Positions 1-12,288 of a DNA stretch of 64,000 nt are shown in pieces. Origin of the DNA: Mycobacterium sp. E740 (GTDB lineage Bacteria > Actinomycetota > Actinomycetes > Mycobacteriales > Mycobacteriaceae); the NCBI RefSeq assembly GCF_001672895.1, contig NZ_LZKP01000065.1, positions 22,105 through 86,104 of the forward strand. The letters are read 5' to 3'. Within the stretch, counting starts at the first letter, position 1. Every line of letters begins with the position of its first letter. The position numbers were made by a program, and so were the translations under genes. The notes under the pieces are model-generated. The model did no database searches, was not told the origin of the DNA, and was given only the letters and a program-made list of their open reading frames with translations.

Positions 1-2
1 CC

Positions 3-413
3 GGCTCCGCAGGCGAGACCGATACCGACAACGGCCGCGGCGCGGTCGTGACCCGGCCGACCCGGCCCACGGGCAAGCGGTCGCGGCGAGCAGCGGTCGG
101 CGAGGACGCCGGCGAAGCGGTCGACCTGTCGACGGGCACCAAGGCCTCGCCCACCAAGAACGGGTCGGGCGCCGCGAAGAAGACCGCCAAGAAGCGCGGC
201 GACGGACCCGGAAAAGGCGCCCGCAACCCGTTCCTGTTCGTCTGGAACTACCTGCAGCAGGTCGTCGCCGAACTGCGCAAGGTCATCTGGCCGAACCGCA
301 AGCAGATGATCAGCTACACCGCGGTGGTGCTGGTGTTCTTGGTCTTCATGGCGGCGTTGATCGGTTTCGTCGACCTGGGCCTGGCCAAGCTCGTGGCGCT
401 GATCTTCGGCTGA
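3..413 (+). CDS. secE: SecE, preprotein translocase subunit (5' partial)
   Basis: SecE is the small membrane subunit that clamps the SecY channel of the general protein export machine. The frame is open to the left edge of the window, and the residues before the internal GTG at 48 still resemble the basic, disordered N-terminus of mycobacterial SecE, so the true start probably lies upstream. The C-terminal part carries the family signature ([16 protein letters not shown]) followed by one hydrophobic transmembrane helix at the end. It is directly followed by nusG, the normal secE-nusG-rplK-rplA order of bacteria. The identity is very secure; only the start is unknown. Confidence 0.95.
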   Translation, partial: GSAGETDTDNGRGAVVTRPTRPTGKRSRRAAVGEDAGEAVDLSTGTKASPTKNGSGAAKKTAKKRGDGPGKGARNPFLFVWNYLQQVVAELRKVIWPNRKQMISYTAVVLVFLVFMAALIGFVDLGLAKLVALIFG

Positions 414-452
414 CGAGCACATGCGCGACGAACGAGAATTCGGAAGGACTGA

Positions 453-1208
<756 letters not shown>

Positions 1209-1252
1209 CTCGGCCGCAAGGCCTTGTAACGAGAGAAAGAGAAAGCACAGCC

Positions 1253-1681
1253 ATGCCCCCGAAGAAGAAGGTCGTCGGGCTGATCAAGCTGCAGATCCAG
1301 GCCGGGCAGGCCAACCCCGCCCCGCCGGTGGGTCCGGCGCTCGGCCAGCACGGCGTCAACATCATGGAGTTCTGCAAGGCGTACAACGCCGCGACCGAGA
1401 ACCAGCGCGGCAACGTCATCCCCGTGGAGATCACCGTCTACGAGGACCGCAGCTTCACCTTCAACCTCAAGACACCGCCCGCGGCCAAGCTGCTGCTGAA
1501 GGCCGCCGGTGTGCAGAAGGGCTCCGGCGAGCCGCACAAGACCAAGGTCGCGAAGGTGTCCTGGGATCAGGTGCGTGAGATCGCCGAGACCAAGAAAGAG
1601 GACCTGAACGCCAACGACATCGATCAGGCCGCCAAGATCATCGCCGGCACCGCCCGGTCGATGGGGATCACCGTCGAGTAA
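1253..1681 (+). CDS. rplK: Ribosomal protein L11
   Basis: L11 is a 142-residue protein of the large-subunit GTPase-associated centre. It binds the thiostrepton-site rRNA and is needed for RelA activation. The N-terminal domain shows the family motif [14 protein letters not shown] at residues 24-37. The C-terminal RNA-binding domain ends in the usual ARSMGI segment. The ATG at 1253 follows a purine-rich stretch (GAGAGAAAGAGAAAG) that serves as ribosome-binding site. Length and sequence fit mycobacterial L11 throughout. Confidence 0.98.
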   Translation: MPPKKKVVGLIKLQIQAGQANPAPPVGPALGQHGVNIMEFCKAYNAATENQRGNVIPVEITVYEDRSFTFNLKTPPAAKLLLKAAGVQKGSGEPHKTKVAKVSWDQVREIAETKKEDLNANDIDQAAKIIAGTARSMGITVE

Positions 1682-1690
1682 TGATTTCGG

Positions 1691-1747
1691 CGAAATAGCA
1701 TTCCAGGTCGTCAACCGCGACGATTTGCAACCCGGAATGCTATTTCG
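1691..1747 (+). repeat. Two-tier inverted repeat between rplK and rplA
   Basis: A perfect 14-bp inverted repeat (CGAAATAGCATTCC at 1691-1704, complement at 1734-1747) encloses a 29-nt loop. The loop has its own 5-bp stem (TCGTC 1708-1712, GACGA 1719-1723). There is no U tract, so it is not a typical intrinsic terminator. It could be an L1 autoregulatory site, a processing site or a partial terminator in the L11-L1 message. The repeat is read directly; the role is inferred. A similar two-tier structure with a different sequence precedes rplL. Confidence 0.7.
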
Positions 1748-1819
1748 GCGCAACAAGGAAACCCGTGGCAGGGCTGGCATCGGCCCGCATGACCACAACT
1801 CAGCAATCAGGAGACACCA

Positions 1820-2527
1820 ATGAGCAAGACCAGCAAGGCATACCGCGAAGCCGCCGAGAAGGTGGACCGCACCCGGCTGTACACGCCGCTGGAGGCGGCG
1901 AAGCTGGCCAAGGAGACCGGCTCCAAGAAGCAGGACGCGACCGTCGAGGTGGCGATCCGCCTGGGCGTCGACCCCCGCAAGGCCGATCAGATGGTGCGCG
2001 GCACCGTGAACCTGCCGAACGGCACCGGCAAGACCGCCCGCGTCGTGGTGTTCGCGGTCGGTGACAAAGCCGAAGCCGCCGAGGCCGCGGGTGCCGACGC
2101 TGTCGGCAGCGACGACCTGATCGAGCGGATCCAGGGCGGCTGGCTGGACTTCGACGCCGCGATCGCGACGCCCGACCAGATGGCCAAGGTCGGCCGGATC
2201 GCGCGCATCCTGGGCCCCCGCGGCCTGATGCCGAACCCGAAGACCGGCACCGTGACGCCGGACGTCGCCAAGGCCGTGTCCGACATCAAGGGCGGCAAGA
2301 TCAACTTCCGCGTCGACAAGCAGGCCAATGTGCACTTCGTGATCGGCAAGGCGTCGTTCGACGAGAAGGCACTGGCGGAGAACTACGGCGCCGCGATCGA
2401 CGAGATCCTGCGGGCCAAGCCGTCGTCGTCGAAGGGCCGCTACCTCAAGAAGATCGTCGTCTCGACGACCACGGGCCCGGGTATCCCGGTCGACCCGTCG
2501 GTGACGCGCAACTTCACCCAGGACTGA
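1820..2527 (+). CDS. rplA: Ribosomal protein L1
   Basis: L1 forms the mobile L1 stalk of the large subunit and guides the exit of deacylated tRNA. It is also the usual translational repressor of the L11-L1 message. The 235-residue product shows the L1 signature region ([16 protein letters not shown]) and the typical ending with SVTRNF. The ATG at 1820 is preceded by CAGGAGACACC, a good ribosome-binding site. It closes the secE-nusG-rplK-rplA group. Downstream the strand stays plus, but the gene content becomes accessory. Confidence 0.98.
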   Translation: MSKTSKAYREAAEKVDRTRLYTPLEAAKLAKETGSKKQDATVEVAIRLGVDPRKADQMVRGTVNLPNGTGKTARVVVFAVGDKAEAAEAAGADAVGSDDLIERIQGGWLDFDAAIATPDQMAKVGRIARILGPRGLMPNPKTGTVTPDVAKAVSDIKGGKINFRVDKQANVHFVIGKASFDEKALAENYGAAIDEILRAKPSSSKGRYLKKIVVSTTTGPGIPVDPSVTRNFTQD

Positions 2528-2555
2528 CCGCAACCGGCTTCGCGCGGGTTTGCGG
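2528..2555 (+). terminator. Weak hairpin after rplA
   Basis: Immediately after the rplA stop, CCGCAACC pairs with GGTTTGCGG (one bulged base) around a GC-rich loop. No U run follows. It may terminate the ribosomal operon before the accessory block, but the stem is short and the call is tentative. Confidence 0.35.
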
Positions 2556-2676
2556 GAGGCGCCTGCGCGCAGCCTGCTGAGCGGGTGTCGGAGTAGCGGT
2601 CCACCGACGATATTTTTGTCGGCAAAGTTCGCTGTTTCCGCCGTGTGAGCGGTCCCATCTGTGTGAAAGTTGACCC

Positions 2677-4617
2677 ATGCGTAAATGGGTTCGGGTCCTC
2701 GTTCTTTCTTTGCTGGGGCTGCTGAGCACCGCCGTCCTCGGCGCTGTAACCGCGGTGATGGCCGCGGTCAGCCTGGCCGCCACGGCATTGATCGTGCCCG
2801 GCACGGGAACGCCGAACGCGAACATCGTCGGCGACTACATGCAGAACTTCCGCGACTACTACATGCAGGACACTCCCTGCACCAACGACCAGAACTGCGG
2901 GACCTACGATCCGCAGAACCCGCTGGGCGGAGGGCTGCACGGCATCGACTACTTCGCATCGTTCTGGCCGATCCCGTTGCCCGGCTGGTGCGACCCCGGC
3001 CGTTGCGAGAAGTTCGACAAATCGGTCGACGACGGCGTGCAGAACCTCGACGCCGCACTGCAGGCCCTGCAGGACCTCGGCTACGACGGCGACATCGTGA
3101 TCGCCGGGTATTCGCAAGGCGCGCGCGTCGTCACCATCGAGAAGATGAAGTTCGCGAGTGGCGAGTGGGCGGATTTGCTGGACCAGGTGTCGTTCGTCTA
3201 CATCGGCAACCCGAACCGCCCGAACGGCGGAATCCTGTCGCGGTTCGGCGCGCTGGGCCATATCCCGATCCTGGACGTGACGACCGGCCAGCCCACGCCG
3301 ACCAGCGTCGGCGACGTCGGCGTCCCCACCGAGGACTGGGCGATTCGGTGGGAGGGCATCGCCGACTTCCCGCAGTACCTGCTCAACCCGCTCGCGGTGG
3401 TCAACTCGCTGATGGGTTTCTACTACGACCACGGCACCTACCTGGCCATCAACGAGAACAGCGATCCGGGCGAACTTCCCGCCGGATACGACGTCGACAC
3501 GTGGCGCGACATCGTCCAGCATCCCGAGAACTACCCCGACATCGTGGACATCCAGAAGTACGGCGACACCACCTACTACACGATCACGCCGAAGGTGTTG
3601 CCGCTCGTTCGGCCGCTGCACAGCATCCCGATCATCGGCAAGCCGATCGCGGACCTCATCGAGCCGGCCCTTCGCGTGCTCATCGAAGAGACCGGCTACA
3701 ACCGCAACATTCCGTTCGGCCAGCCGACCGAGATCGGGTTGTTGCCGCTCTTCAACCCGTTCACGCTTGCTCTGAAGCTGATCCCGGCGATCTTCCAGGG
3801 CATCAACAACTTCCTCGCCAACTTCGGCCTGGCGACCGAGATCCCGTTGTCCCCGACCACGCCGAGGACAACGGTCTCGCCGCTGACGGGCGAGCAGAAC
3901 GGCCTCAACCTGCTGGCGAAGGCGGTCGAGAAGGCCGACGAGTCGTCGGGGGCTCGGCTGCAGCTGGTGCAGGGCAACGGGGAAGGCGAGCAGCAGCAGG
4001 CCGGTGAGAACGACGGGAAGACGCTCGCTTCGACCACGGAGAAGGACGGTCAGGTGACGCTGACCGTCGGCAACGAGGCGCTCGGCGCCAAGGGCGCGGT
4101 CGAAGCCGGGCAGCAGCAGGGAACCACGACGGGCAATGTGGAGACGGTCAACGGCACGCAAGCCAGCGGCACCGAAGCCACCGACACCGAAGCCGCCGGC
4201 ACCCAAGCCACGGGCACTGAGGTCGTCGGCACCCAAACCACCGGCACGCAAACCACCGGCACCCAAGCCACCGGCACGCAGGTCACCGGCACGCAAGCCA
4301 CCGGCACTCAGGCCACCGGAACCCAAGCCAACGCGGGCGAGGGCACCAAGGAGGTCAAGGAAGGCGAAGGTCACGCGGGCGTCAGCCCAGTGCTCGGCAA
4401 CAACACCGAGACCAACAAGGAAACGCAACCCAACACGATCAACGCCAACGGCGGCAGCGTGTCGCTGAACTTCTCGCCGAACAAGACCGGCGAGGGTGCG
4501 ACGACCAGTGGTGGCGAGCACGCCGGTCAATCGACTCCCGCGGCGGCCCCGGAAGCCGCGGGCACCCCCGAAAGCGGCTCGCAGAGCACAGCGGGCGCGG
4601 AGAAGCCAGCGGCCTGA
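2677..4617 (+). CDS. Secreted PE-PPE domain alpha/beta hydrolase with TGTQ-repeat tail
   Basis: This 646-residue protein begins with a signal peptide or membrane anchor (residues 1-40, two basic residues then a long hydrophobic run). The VPGTGTPN start and the GYSQG nucleophile elbow (S146) mark a PE-PPE domain, a serine alpha/beta-hydrolase fold known in mycobacteria with or without PE/PPE leaders. After about residue 395 the protein becomes low-complexity. Residues near 492-552 consist of five-residue GTQxT/GTExT repeats, encoded by imperfect 15-bp tandem repeats at about 4150-4332. A Thr/Asn/Gly-rich end follows. Substrate unknown; lipid or ester hydrolysis in the envelope is likely. It is not part of the M. 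tuberculosis order here. Confidence 0.85.
   Translation: MRKWVRVLVLSLLGLLSTAVLGAVTAVMAAVSLAATALIVPGTGTPNANIVGDYMQNFRDYYMQDTPCTNDQNCGTYDPQNPLGGGLHGIDYFASFWPIPLPGWCDPGRCEKFDKSVDDGVQNLDAALQALQDLGYDGDIVIAGYSQGARVVTIEKMKFASGEWADLLDQVSFVYIGNPNRPNGGILSRFGALGHIPILDVTTGQPTPTSVGDVGVPTEDWAIRWEGIADFPQYLLNPLAVVNSLMGFYYDHGTYLAINENSDPGELPAGYDVDTWRDIVQHPENYPDIVDIQKYGDTTYYTITPKVLPLVRPLHSIPIIGKPIADLIEPALRVLIEETGYNRNIPFGQPTEIGLLPLFNPFTLALKLIPAIFQGINNFLANFGLATEIPLSPTTPRTTVSPLTGEQNGLNLLAKAVEKADESSGARLQLVQGNGEGEQQQAGENDGKTLASTTEKDGQVTLTVGNEALGAKGAVEAGQQQGTTTGNVETVNGTQASGTEATDTEAAGTQATGTEVVGTQTTGTQTTGTQATGTQVTGTQATGTQATGTQANAGEGTKEVKEGEGHAGVSPVLGNNTETNKETQPNTINANGGSVSLNFSPNKTGEGATTSGGEHAGQSTPAAAPEAAGTPESGSQSTAGAEKPAA
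4150..4332 (+). repeat. 15-bp tandem repeats within the hydrolase gene
   Basis: About twelve imperfect 15-bp units of the type ACCGGCACNCAAGCC encode GTQxT or GTExT pentapeptides. The units stay in frame, and most changes fall in codon 4-5 positions. Such arrays change copy number by slippage, so tail length may vary between strains. Confidence 0.8.
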
Positions 4618-6546
<1,929 letters not shown>

Positions 6547-6547
6547 A

Positions 6548-7972
6548 GTGACCGAGTTCGGAAAACCGCTGGGCGTCAACACGACTCCCATTACCGGGCT
6601 ACTGGTGTGGGACCTCCCGGTGCACGGGGACAACCGCGGATGGTTCAAGGAGAACTGGCAACGCGAGAAGATGATCACGCTCGGGCTGCCCGATTTCAAG
6701 CCCGTGCAGAACAACGTGTCGCTGAACGAGGCCGTAGGAACCACGCGCGGGATACACGCCGAACCATGGGACAAGTTCGTCTCCGTGGCGACCGGGCGGA
6801 TCTTCGGAGCCTGGGTCGACCTGCGCGACGGCCCCACCTTCGGCGCCACCTTCACAGCCGAGATCGACCCGTCGAAGGCGGTTTTCGTCCCGCGCGGAGT
6901 CGGTAACGCATTTCAGACCCTCGAGCCGAACACCGCCTACATCTACCTGGTGAACGACCATTACTCGTCCGACGCCCAGTACACGTCGCTGAACCTCGCC
7001 GACGAAACCGTCGCCATCGACTGGCCGATCCCGCTGGAGCGCGCCGCGGTGTCGGACAAAGACCGCAACCATCCGCGGCTCGCCGAGCTCACACCCGTTG
7101 CGCCACGCAAGATCCTGGTGCTCGGCGCCGGCGGACAACTCGGCCGCGCACTGCGCCGCGAGTACGCCGGCACGCTCGGCGTCGACTTCGCCGAACGATC
7201 CGACATCGACCTGAGCGCCGGCATCACGACCGCACGGCACTGGCCCGACTACGACACGATCATCAACACCGCCGCATACACGGCCGTCGATCTTGCCGAA
7301 ACCCCTGACGGGCGCGCCGCGGCGTGGGACACCAACGTCGCCGGCGTCGCTTTGCTCGCGAAAGTCGCTGCGGCCCACGGCATCACGCTGGTGCACATCT
7401 CCAGTGACTACGTGTTCGACGGCACCGCGACGACGCCCTACCGCGAAGACGACCCGGTGTCACCGCTCGGGGTGTACGGGCAGACGAAAGCCGCCGGCGA
7501 CGAGATCGTCAGCGTCGTCGACCGGCACTACATCGTCCGCACGTCGTGGGTGATCGGAGAGGGCCGAAACTTCGTGCGCACCATGATTTCTCTCGCGGAG
7601 CGCGGCGTGAACCCCGCTGTCGTGAACGACCAGCGGGGCCGGCTCACCTTCACCGCCGACCTCGCCGGCGCGATCCGCCACCTGCTCGAGACCCGCGCGC
7701 CATACGGTACGTACAACGTGACCGGCGCCGGCCCGGCGATGTCGTGGGCCGAAGTGGCGCGACGGGCCTTCGAACTGGCCGGCCACGATCCCGATCGGAT
7801 CACCGAGGTGAGCACCGCGCAGTACTTCGCCGAGGCCGCCGAACCCGTTGCGCCCCGGCCGCTGCGCAGCGTTCTCGACCTGACGAAGATCCAGTCGGCC
7901 GGCTTCCAGCCCGTCGACGCGGTCGAGTCGCTCGGGCGCTACATCCGTCGTGAACAGGCTGTGGTGCAGTAG
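6548..7972 (+). CDS. Fused dTDP-4-keto-rhamnose 3,5-epimerase / reductase (RmlC-RmlD)
   Basis: One 474-residue frame joins two enzymes. Residues 1 to about 185 are an RmlC-type cupin epimerase (TTRGIHAE carries the catalytic His; a Tyr-rich segment YIYLVNDHYSS follows). Residues about 195-474 are an RmlD-type reductase with LGAGGQLGRAL, NTAAYTAVD, ISSDYVFDG and the catalytic YGQTK. The usual AHGF motif of RmlC is GVGNAF here, so the second conserved His is missing and single-position epimerisation is possible. The fusion completes rmlA-rmlB in one operon and would carry out the last two steps of dTDP-rhamnose synthesis. The final sugar identity is an inference. Confidence 0.9.
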   Translation: MTEFGKPLGVNTTPITGLLVWDLPVHGDNRGWFKENWQREKMITLGLPDFKPVQNNVSLNEAVGTTRGIHAEPWDKFVSVATGRIFGAWVDLRDGPTFGATFTAEIDPSKAVFVPRGVGNAFQTLEPNTAYIYLVNDHYSSDAQYTSLNLADETVAIDWPIPLERAAVSDKDRNHPRLAELTPVAPRKILVLGAGGQLGRALRREYAGTLGVDFAERSDIDLSAGITTARHWPDYDTIINTAAYTAVDLAETPDGRAAAWDTNVAGVALLAKVAAAHGITLVHISSDYVFDGTATTPYREDDPVSPLGVYGQTKAAGDEIVSVVDRHYIVRTSWVIGEGRNFVRTMISLAERGVNPAVVNDQRGRLTFTADLAGAIRHLLETRAPYGTYNVTGAGPAMSWAEVARRAFELAGHDPDRITEVSTAQYFAEAAEPVAPRPLRSVLDLTKIQSAGFQPVDAVESLGRYIRREQAVVQ

Positions 7973-7978
7973 CTTTCG

Positions 7979-10738
7979 TCAGCGATCGTCGCCGAACGCG
8001 CGCCCGAGTTCGGCCCGCGACTTGATCCCGAGCTTTCGGTAGACCCGCGACAAGTTGGTCTCCACGGTCTTCGGGCTGATGAAAAGCGCAGCCGCCACGT
8101 CCTTGGTGGTCATGCCCGACGCGGCGAGTTCGGCCACCCGGTGCTCCGACGGCGTCAAGCCCAAGTGCCCGTTGCCCGCTGCGCTCGCACGGCCGAGTTC
8201 CGAGCGCGCGCGCTGCGCCCACAGCGGCGTGCCCAGCGCCTCGAATGCGTGCAGGGCCTCGCTCAGCGTGGTGCGCGACGTCTCCTTCTGCCGCTGTCGG
8301 CGCTGAAGTTGCCCGAGCAGCAGCAGGGTCCGCGCGCGCTCGAAGGGCATCGGCAGCCGCTCGTGATGACTCAACGCCTGCTCGGCCGTCGCTGCGGCGG
8401 CATCGATATCGCCACGCGCGGCCAGCCAGAGGCTGCGGCACCGCGCGCCTGTCGCCAGCATCCACGGCCGATCGACCATGCGGCCGTTGGTCTCCAGTGC
8501 CTCGATCATCGACTCGGTTTCGGCCGCGTGGCCGAGCGCGATCATCGCCTCTACCGCGTCCGGAACGTAACCCACGGTGATGATCTCGGTGCCCGGGATG
8601 AACGGGAACCGGTCGACCAGAGGACGCAAGACCTCCAGGGCCGCGTCATACCTGGCGAGCGACACCTCGAGGAACCCCAGGCTGATCGACGCCCAATCCG
8701 CCAGGCGCGGCGACCCGCACCGTTGCGCGAGATCGATCGCTTCCCCGGCCGCACTGCGCGTTTCGTCCTCCCGGCCGGCGTAGGCCGCCACCGCGGACTG
8801 GATGGTCATCGCGACGATGCGCATGTGGTCGCCGCCGAGCTGCTGGGCCCGCTCGACGGTCTCCTCGGCGACGCGGGTCGCGTCGTCGTAGCCGCCGCGC
8901 CAGATCTCGATCAGCGCGCAGAACACCGCGACGAAGATCAGGTCGGTCTCCGCACCGCGTTCTACACAGCGCCGCCGCTCGGCGGCCAGTTGCTCACTGG
9001 CCTCGTCCAACTGCCCGACCCACGCCAACAGCAACGCGTTGTTCGCAGTGGCGCGAAAAGCGATCGGCGCCTCGCTGTTCGGATCGTGCAGAGCCATCGC
9101 CCTTCGCATGCTGGCCAGGTCGACGCCGCGACCGCACATACACGCGATGGTCGCCCGGACGGCCAGCACCTGGCTCGTCAGGTCGGGGATCCCGACATCG
9201 TCGGCGTAGGCCGCGGCCCGCTCGGCGCTCTGCAGGGCCGCCCCGAACTCACCGGCGTTCAGCCGCGCGTATGACAGCAGCAGAAGGGTGCGGACCCGGA
9301 TCTCCCGGTCACCCTCGTCGTTGTCGAGCGCCTGCTCGAGCAGACCGATGGCGTCGGTGAAGCTGTTGTCGTGAATCCGCATGCTGCCCAACAGGTTCAG
9401 CGCCTTCGCCCGGTGGGTCCCGCGTGGGACCCGCTCGATCAGACCGTCCAGCAGAGTGCGCGCGCGCTGCAGGTCGCCCGCATGCAGACAGTGGTCGGCG
9501 GCGCGGATCCGCCGTTGCGGCGAATCGCCGCCCAGGCCGATCGCCAGCTCGAGCAGTTCTGCGGCAGCGGCGGGCGCACCGCGGTCACGGGCCGCATCGG
9601 CGGCGAGGTCGAGCGCGGTCAGCGTCGTCGGGTCGGCGCTGGAGGCCGCCAGCGCCATGTGCCTGGCTCGCGACTCCGGGAGAACCACCGCCTCGGCCAG
9701 CGACCGGTGCATGGCCCTGCGCTCGGCCGGCCTCGCATCGGTGTAGACGCTGCGCGCCAACAGCGGGTGGGCGAAGGACACGTTGTCGCCGTCGATCGTC
9801 AGGATGCCCTTGGCTTGAGCTTGGGCGAGCAGTTCGACGGTGCGGTCCACGGCGCTGTTCGCGACGCGCGCCAGCAGGTCGACGGTCGGCGCGGCCTCGC
9901 ACGCGGCGGCCAACAACAGCAGCCGGGTCTCGCGTTCCAGCCGGCCGATCCGCCGGCGCATCAACTCCGCCAGCGTCGCAGGCAGCGCCGACTGGGAGCC
10001 GCCCGCATCGATCGCGCGAGCCAGTTCGAGGGCGTAGAACGGGTTGCCACCCGAGATCTCGGCGATGCGAACCATCGTCGGACGGGGAAAGGACCGGCCC
10101 AGACGCGTCGAGATCAGCGCGTGCAGGCCGCCGAGGCTCAGGGGGCCGACGTGCACGCGGCCCACCTCCGAAGCGCCGCCGAGCTGCAGCCAGGTCGCGG
10201 CGCCGGCGCCTTCGTGTTCGGTGCGTTCGGTGAGCAGCATGCCGACCCGCCCGCTGAGCCGCCGGGCGGCGAAGGCGACCACCGCGTGGCTGGAGGGGTC
10301 GAGCCACTGCACGTCGTCGATGGCCACGAGCAGCGGCCGGTCCGCGCAGAGCCGCTCGATCAGCGCGGTGAACGCCGCTGCGACGGCACCCTGATCGGTC
10401 GGTGGGCCGTCGTCGTCGGCGCGCAGCAGCACCCGGTCGACGGCGAGGCGCTGCACCTGCGGCAGGTCGGCGAAAGCCTCGGAGGCGACGCCACCCAGGA
10501 TGTCGGCGACGGCCGCATACGCCAGCGTCGTCTCCGCCTGCCCCGCGCGTGCGGTCAACACCTCGAACCCGCGCTCGCGGGCGGCCGAGATGCCGGCGAG
10601 CCACAAGGTCGTCTTGCCGACCCCGGCTTCGCCCTCGATGACCAGACCGGCGGGTGCGTCGACGGCGGACCGCAGAAACTCCGTCACGCTCCGGAACTCG
10701 GCCGGACGCTCGACTACGCCGGAAACCAATGACCCCAC
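7979..10738 (-). CDS. LuxR-family regulator with large ATPase domain (LAL type)
   Basis: This protein of about 920 residues has the layout of large ATP-binding LuxR regulators. It has an N-terminal AAA/STAND ATPase with Walker A (GEAGVGKTTLW) and Walker B (LLVAIDDVQWLD). A long helical TPR-like middle follows, and a C-terminal LuxR HTH (LTPSEHRVAELAASGMTTKD and VETNLSRVYRKLG). Such proteins switch on sugar or lipid genes upon ligand binding. The start is not settled: an ATG at 10801, a GTG at 10738 and a TTG at 10729 are all in frame; 10738 is used here. Its 3' end lies 6 bp from the rml fusion, in convergent orientation. Confidence 0.9.
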   Translation of the reverse strand: MGSLVSGVVERPAEFRSVTEFLRSAVDAPAGLVIEGEAGVGKTTLWLAGISAARERGFEVLTARAGQAETTLAYAAVADILGGVASEAFADLPQVQRLAVDRVLLRADDDGPPTDQGAVAAAFTALIERLCADRPLLVAIDDVQWLDPSSHAVVAFAARRLSGRVGMLLTERTEHEGAGAATWLQLGGASEVGRVHVGPLSLGGLHALISTRLGRSFPRPTMVRIAEISGGNPFYALELARAIDAGGSQSALPATLAELMRRRIGRLERETRLLLLAAACEAAPTVDLLARVANSAVDRTVELLAQAQAKGILTIDGDNVSFAHPLLARSVYTDARPAERRAMHRSLAEAVVLPESRARHMALAASSADPTTLTALDLAADAARDRGAPAAAAELLELAIGLGGDSPQRRIRAADHCLHAGDLQRARTLLDGLIERVPRGTHRAKALNLLGSMRIHDNSFTDAIGLLEQALDNDEGDREIRVRTLLLLSYARLNAGEFGAALQSAERAAAYADDVGIPDLTSQVLAVRATIACMCGRGVDLASMRRAMALHDPNSEAPIAFRATANNALLLAWVGQLDEASEQLAAERRRCVERGAETDLIFVAVFCALIEIWRGGYDDATRVAEETVERAQQLGGDHMRIVAMTIQSAVAAYAGREDETRSAAGEAIDLAQRCGSPRLADWASISLGFLEVSLARYDAALEVLRPLVDRFPFIPGTEIITVGYVPDAVEAMIALGHAAETESMIEALETNGRMVDRPWMLATGARCRSLWLAARGDIDAAAATAEQALSHHERLPMPFERARTLLLLGQLQRRQRQKETSRTTLSEALHAFEALGTPLWAQRARSELGRASAAGNGHLGLTPSEHRVAELAASGMTTKDVAAALFISPKTVETNLSRVYRKLGIKSRAELGRAFGDDR

Positions 10739-10869
10739 CCCTAAGAAACAGCAAATCGAGAGTACCTTGCTGCGTCGACACCGCGCAGGGGTTACCCCCA
10801 CATGATTGTGCTGCTGAGAGATGTGCTCAGCGGCGTGAAATCAGCCTCGGTCGTGATCTCGTGGCAACG

Positions 10870-11166
10870 TCAGAGATGGCCCGAACGGATCCGGGTGCCG
10901 ACCTTCGCGGAGAGACGCTGGTGCGGTACGCCGGCGGCCAGGCAGGTGCGCGACACGATCTCCTGTGAGCCGGCGTCGAAGACGCCGTAGACCACCTCGT
11001 CGCTGGGCACCGAAACCGTGATCAGCAATTGGACGGGCGTGCCTTCGCCAGTGGCGACGGCGGCGGCCGCGTCCAGGCGCGCGACCAGCTCGTCGACGCA
11101 CTGCTCGCTGAGCTCGGGCAGGTACCACTCCGCCAGATAGCACGCGGCTCCGCCGCTTCCGCTCAT
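10870..11166 (-). CDS. Small conserved protein of unknown function
   Basis: The 98-residue product (YLAEWYLPELSEQCVDEL near the start) is a compact alpha/beta-looking protein with two cysteines and no signal peptide or membrane segment. The plausible ATG is at 11166; a TTG six bases earlier is also in frame. I do not recognise a firm family, although the YLAEWYLPEL opening recalls small ferredoxin-like folds such as DUF4242. It lies upstream of the large LuxR regulator on the same strand, about 130 bp away, so the two may be functionally linked. Confidence 0.6.
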   Translation of the reverse strand: MSGSGGAACYLAEWYLPELSEQCVDELVARLDAAAAVATGEGTPVQLLITVSVPSDEVVYGVFDAGSQEIVSRTCLAAGVPHQRLSAKVGTRIRSGHL

Positions 11167-11228
11167 GCGCAAGACGGTAGCGGTTCGTCAGGCTAAAGGA
11201 ATCGGGTGTTTCCCTATGATCTTGGCGG

Positions 11229-12155
11229 TTATGCCGCCGCGCCCGACTTCAGGTAAGTGACCAGGCTGACGTCGATGCCCTCGTCGATGAAGTACCACTG
11301 GCAGCCCTTGAGGTACTTCATGTAACGGTCGTAGTTCTCCTCGCCGGCGGCGGCGATCGCGGCATCCTTGTTGCGCTCGAGGCGATCGGCCCAGATGCCG
11401 AGCGTCTTGATGTAGTGGTTGCGCAGCGAGATGGCCTCCGGCACAACGAACCCGGCCTTCTCGCCGTGCTCGATCATCATCTGCGTCGTCGGGAGCCGGC
11501 CACCCGGGAAGATCTCGGTGATCATGAACTTGATGAAGCGGGCCATCTCGAAGGTCAGCTTCTTGCCGCGCTCGGCGAGGTCGTACGGGTGGTAGCCGAC
11601 GCTGCTCTGAATCGTCATCCGGCCGTCTTCGGGCAGGATGTCGAAGCACGTCTTGAAGAAGTCGTCGTAACGCTCGAAGCCGAAGTGCTCGAACGCCTCG
11701 ATCGAGACGATGCGGTCGACGGGGGAGTGGAACTGCTCCCAGCCCTCCAGGCGGACGTCGAAGGTGCGCTCGCTGTCGAGCTTGCCCAAAAGCTGGTTGC
11801 AGTACGCCTGCTGGTTCTTCGACAGCGTCAAACCGATCACGTTGACGTCGTACTTCTCCATCGCCCGCTGCAAGGTCAGGCCCCAGCCGCAGCCGACCTC
11901 GAGCAGCGTCATACCCGGCTTGAGGTCCAGCTTGTCGAGGTGCTGGTCGACGTTGGCGATCTGCGCTTCCGACAGCGTCGCGTTGGGCCCGGTGAAGTAC
12001 GCGCAGCTGTACTTGCGCGTCGGGTCCTGGAACACGCCGAAGAAGTCATCCGACAGGTCGTAGTGCGCCTGGATGTCCTCGAAGTGAGGCCGCATGTCCT
12101 TCGGAGCCGAAAGGTCGGCGACTTTGGACCTGCTGCCGGTTGAGTTGTCAGACAT
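11229..12155 (-). CDS. mmaA4: Mycolic acid methyltransferase, MmaA4-like
   Basis: S-adenosylmethionine-dependent methyltransferase of the cyclopropane-fatty-acid synthase family that modifies the meromycolate chain. The 308-residue product has the SAM loop VGCGWG (87-92). YSCAYF supplies the conserved Cys, SIEAFEHFG the conserved acidic residue, and [12 protein letters not shown] follows. The ending ([12 protein letters not shown]) resembles MmaA4/Hma, which starts keto- and methoxy-mycolate synthesis, rather than the cyclopropane synthases. The ATG at 12155 has GGGAAAGG upstream. It lies downstream of a second family member, as in the M. tuberculosis mmaA cluster, which has four genes where this genome has two. 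Confidence 0.88.
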   Translation of the reverse strand: MSDNSTGSRSKVADLSAPKDMRPHFEDIQAHYDLSDDFFGVFQDPTRKYSCAYFTGPNATLSEAQIANVDQHLDKLDLKPGMTLLEVGCGWGLTLQRAMEKYDVNVIGLTLSKNQQAYCNQLLGKLDSERTFDVRLEGWEQFHSPVDRIVSIEAFEHFGFERYDDFFKTCFDILPEDGRMTIQSSVGYHPYDLAERGKKLTFEMARFIKFMITEIFPGGRLPTTQMMIEHGEKAGFVVPEAISLRNHYIKTLGIWADRLERNKDAAIAAAGEENYDRYMKYLKGCQWYFIDEGIDVSLVTYLKSGAAA

Positions 12156-12288
12156 AGTTGCTCTGCTTGGCCTTTCCCGATTACTCCCAATGACGTGCTC
12201 AACTGACGCATCGTCACGTGATGATCTGGTGGTACAGACTAGCGGTCAGCGGGAGTCGAACCCTAATTCGGCAGGCCGCTTAATGCGC

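Noticed and set aside
4150..4332. Regular short repeats that might suggest a CRISPR array
   Set aside because: Units are 15 bp, contiguous and in frame with no spacers; they encode a protein tail.
2440..4530. A 696-codon minus-strand frame opposite the PE-PPE hydrolase
   Set aside because: Its repeats mirror the TGTQ array on the other strand, and no start signal or domain is present.
12156..12288. A remnant of a third mycolate methyltransferase between the two genes
   Set aside because: The gap is only 133 bp and contains no recognisable methyltransferase fragment.
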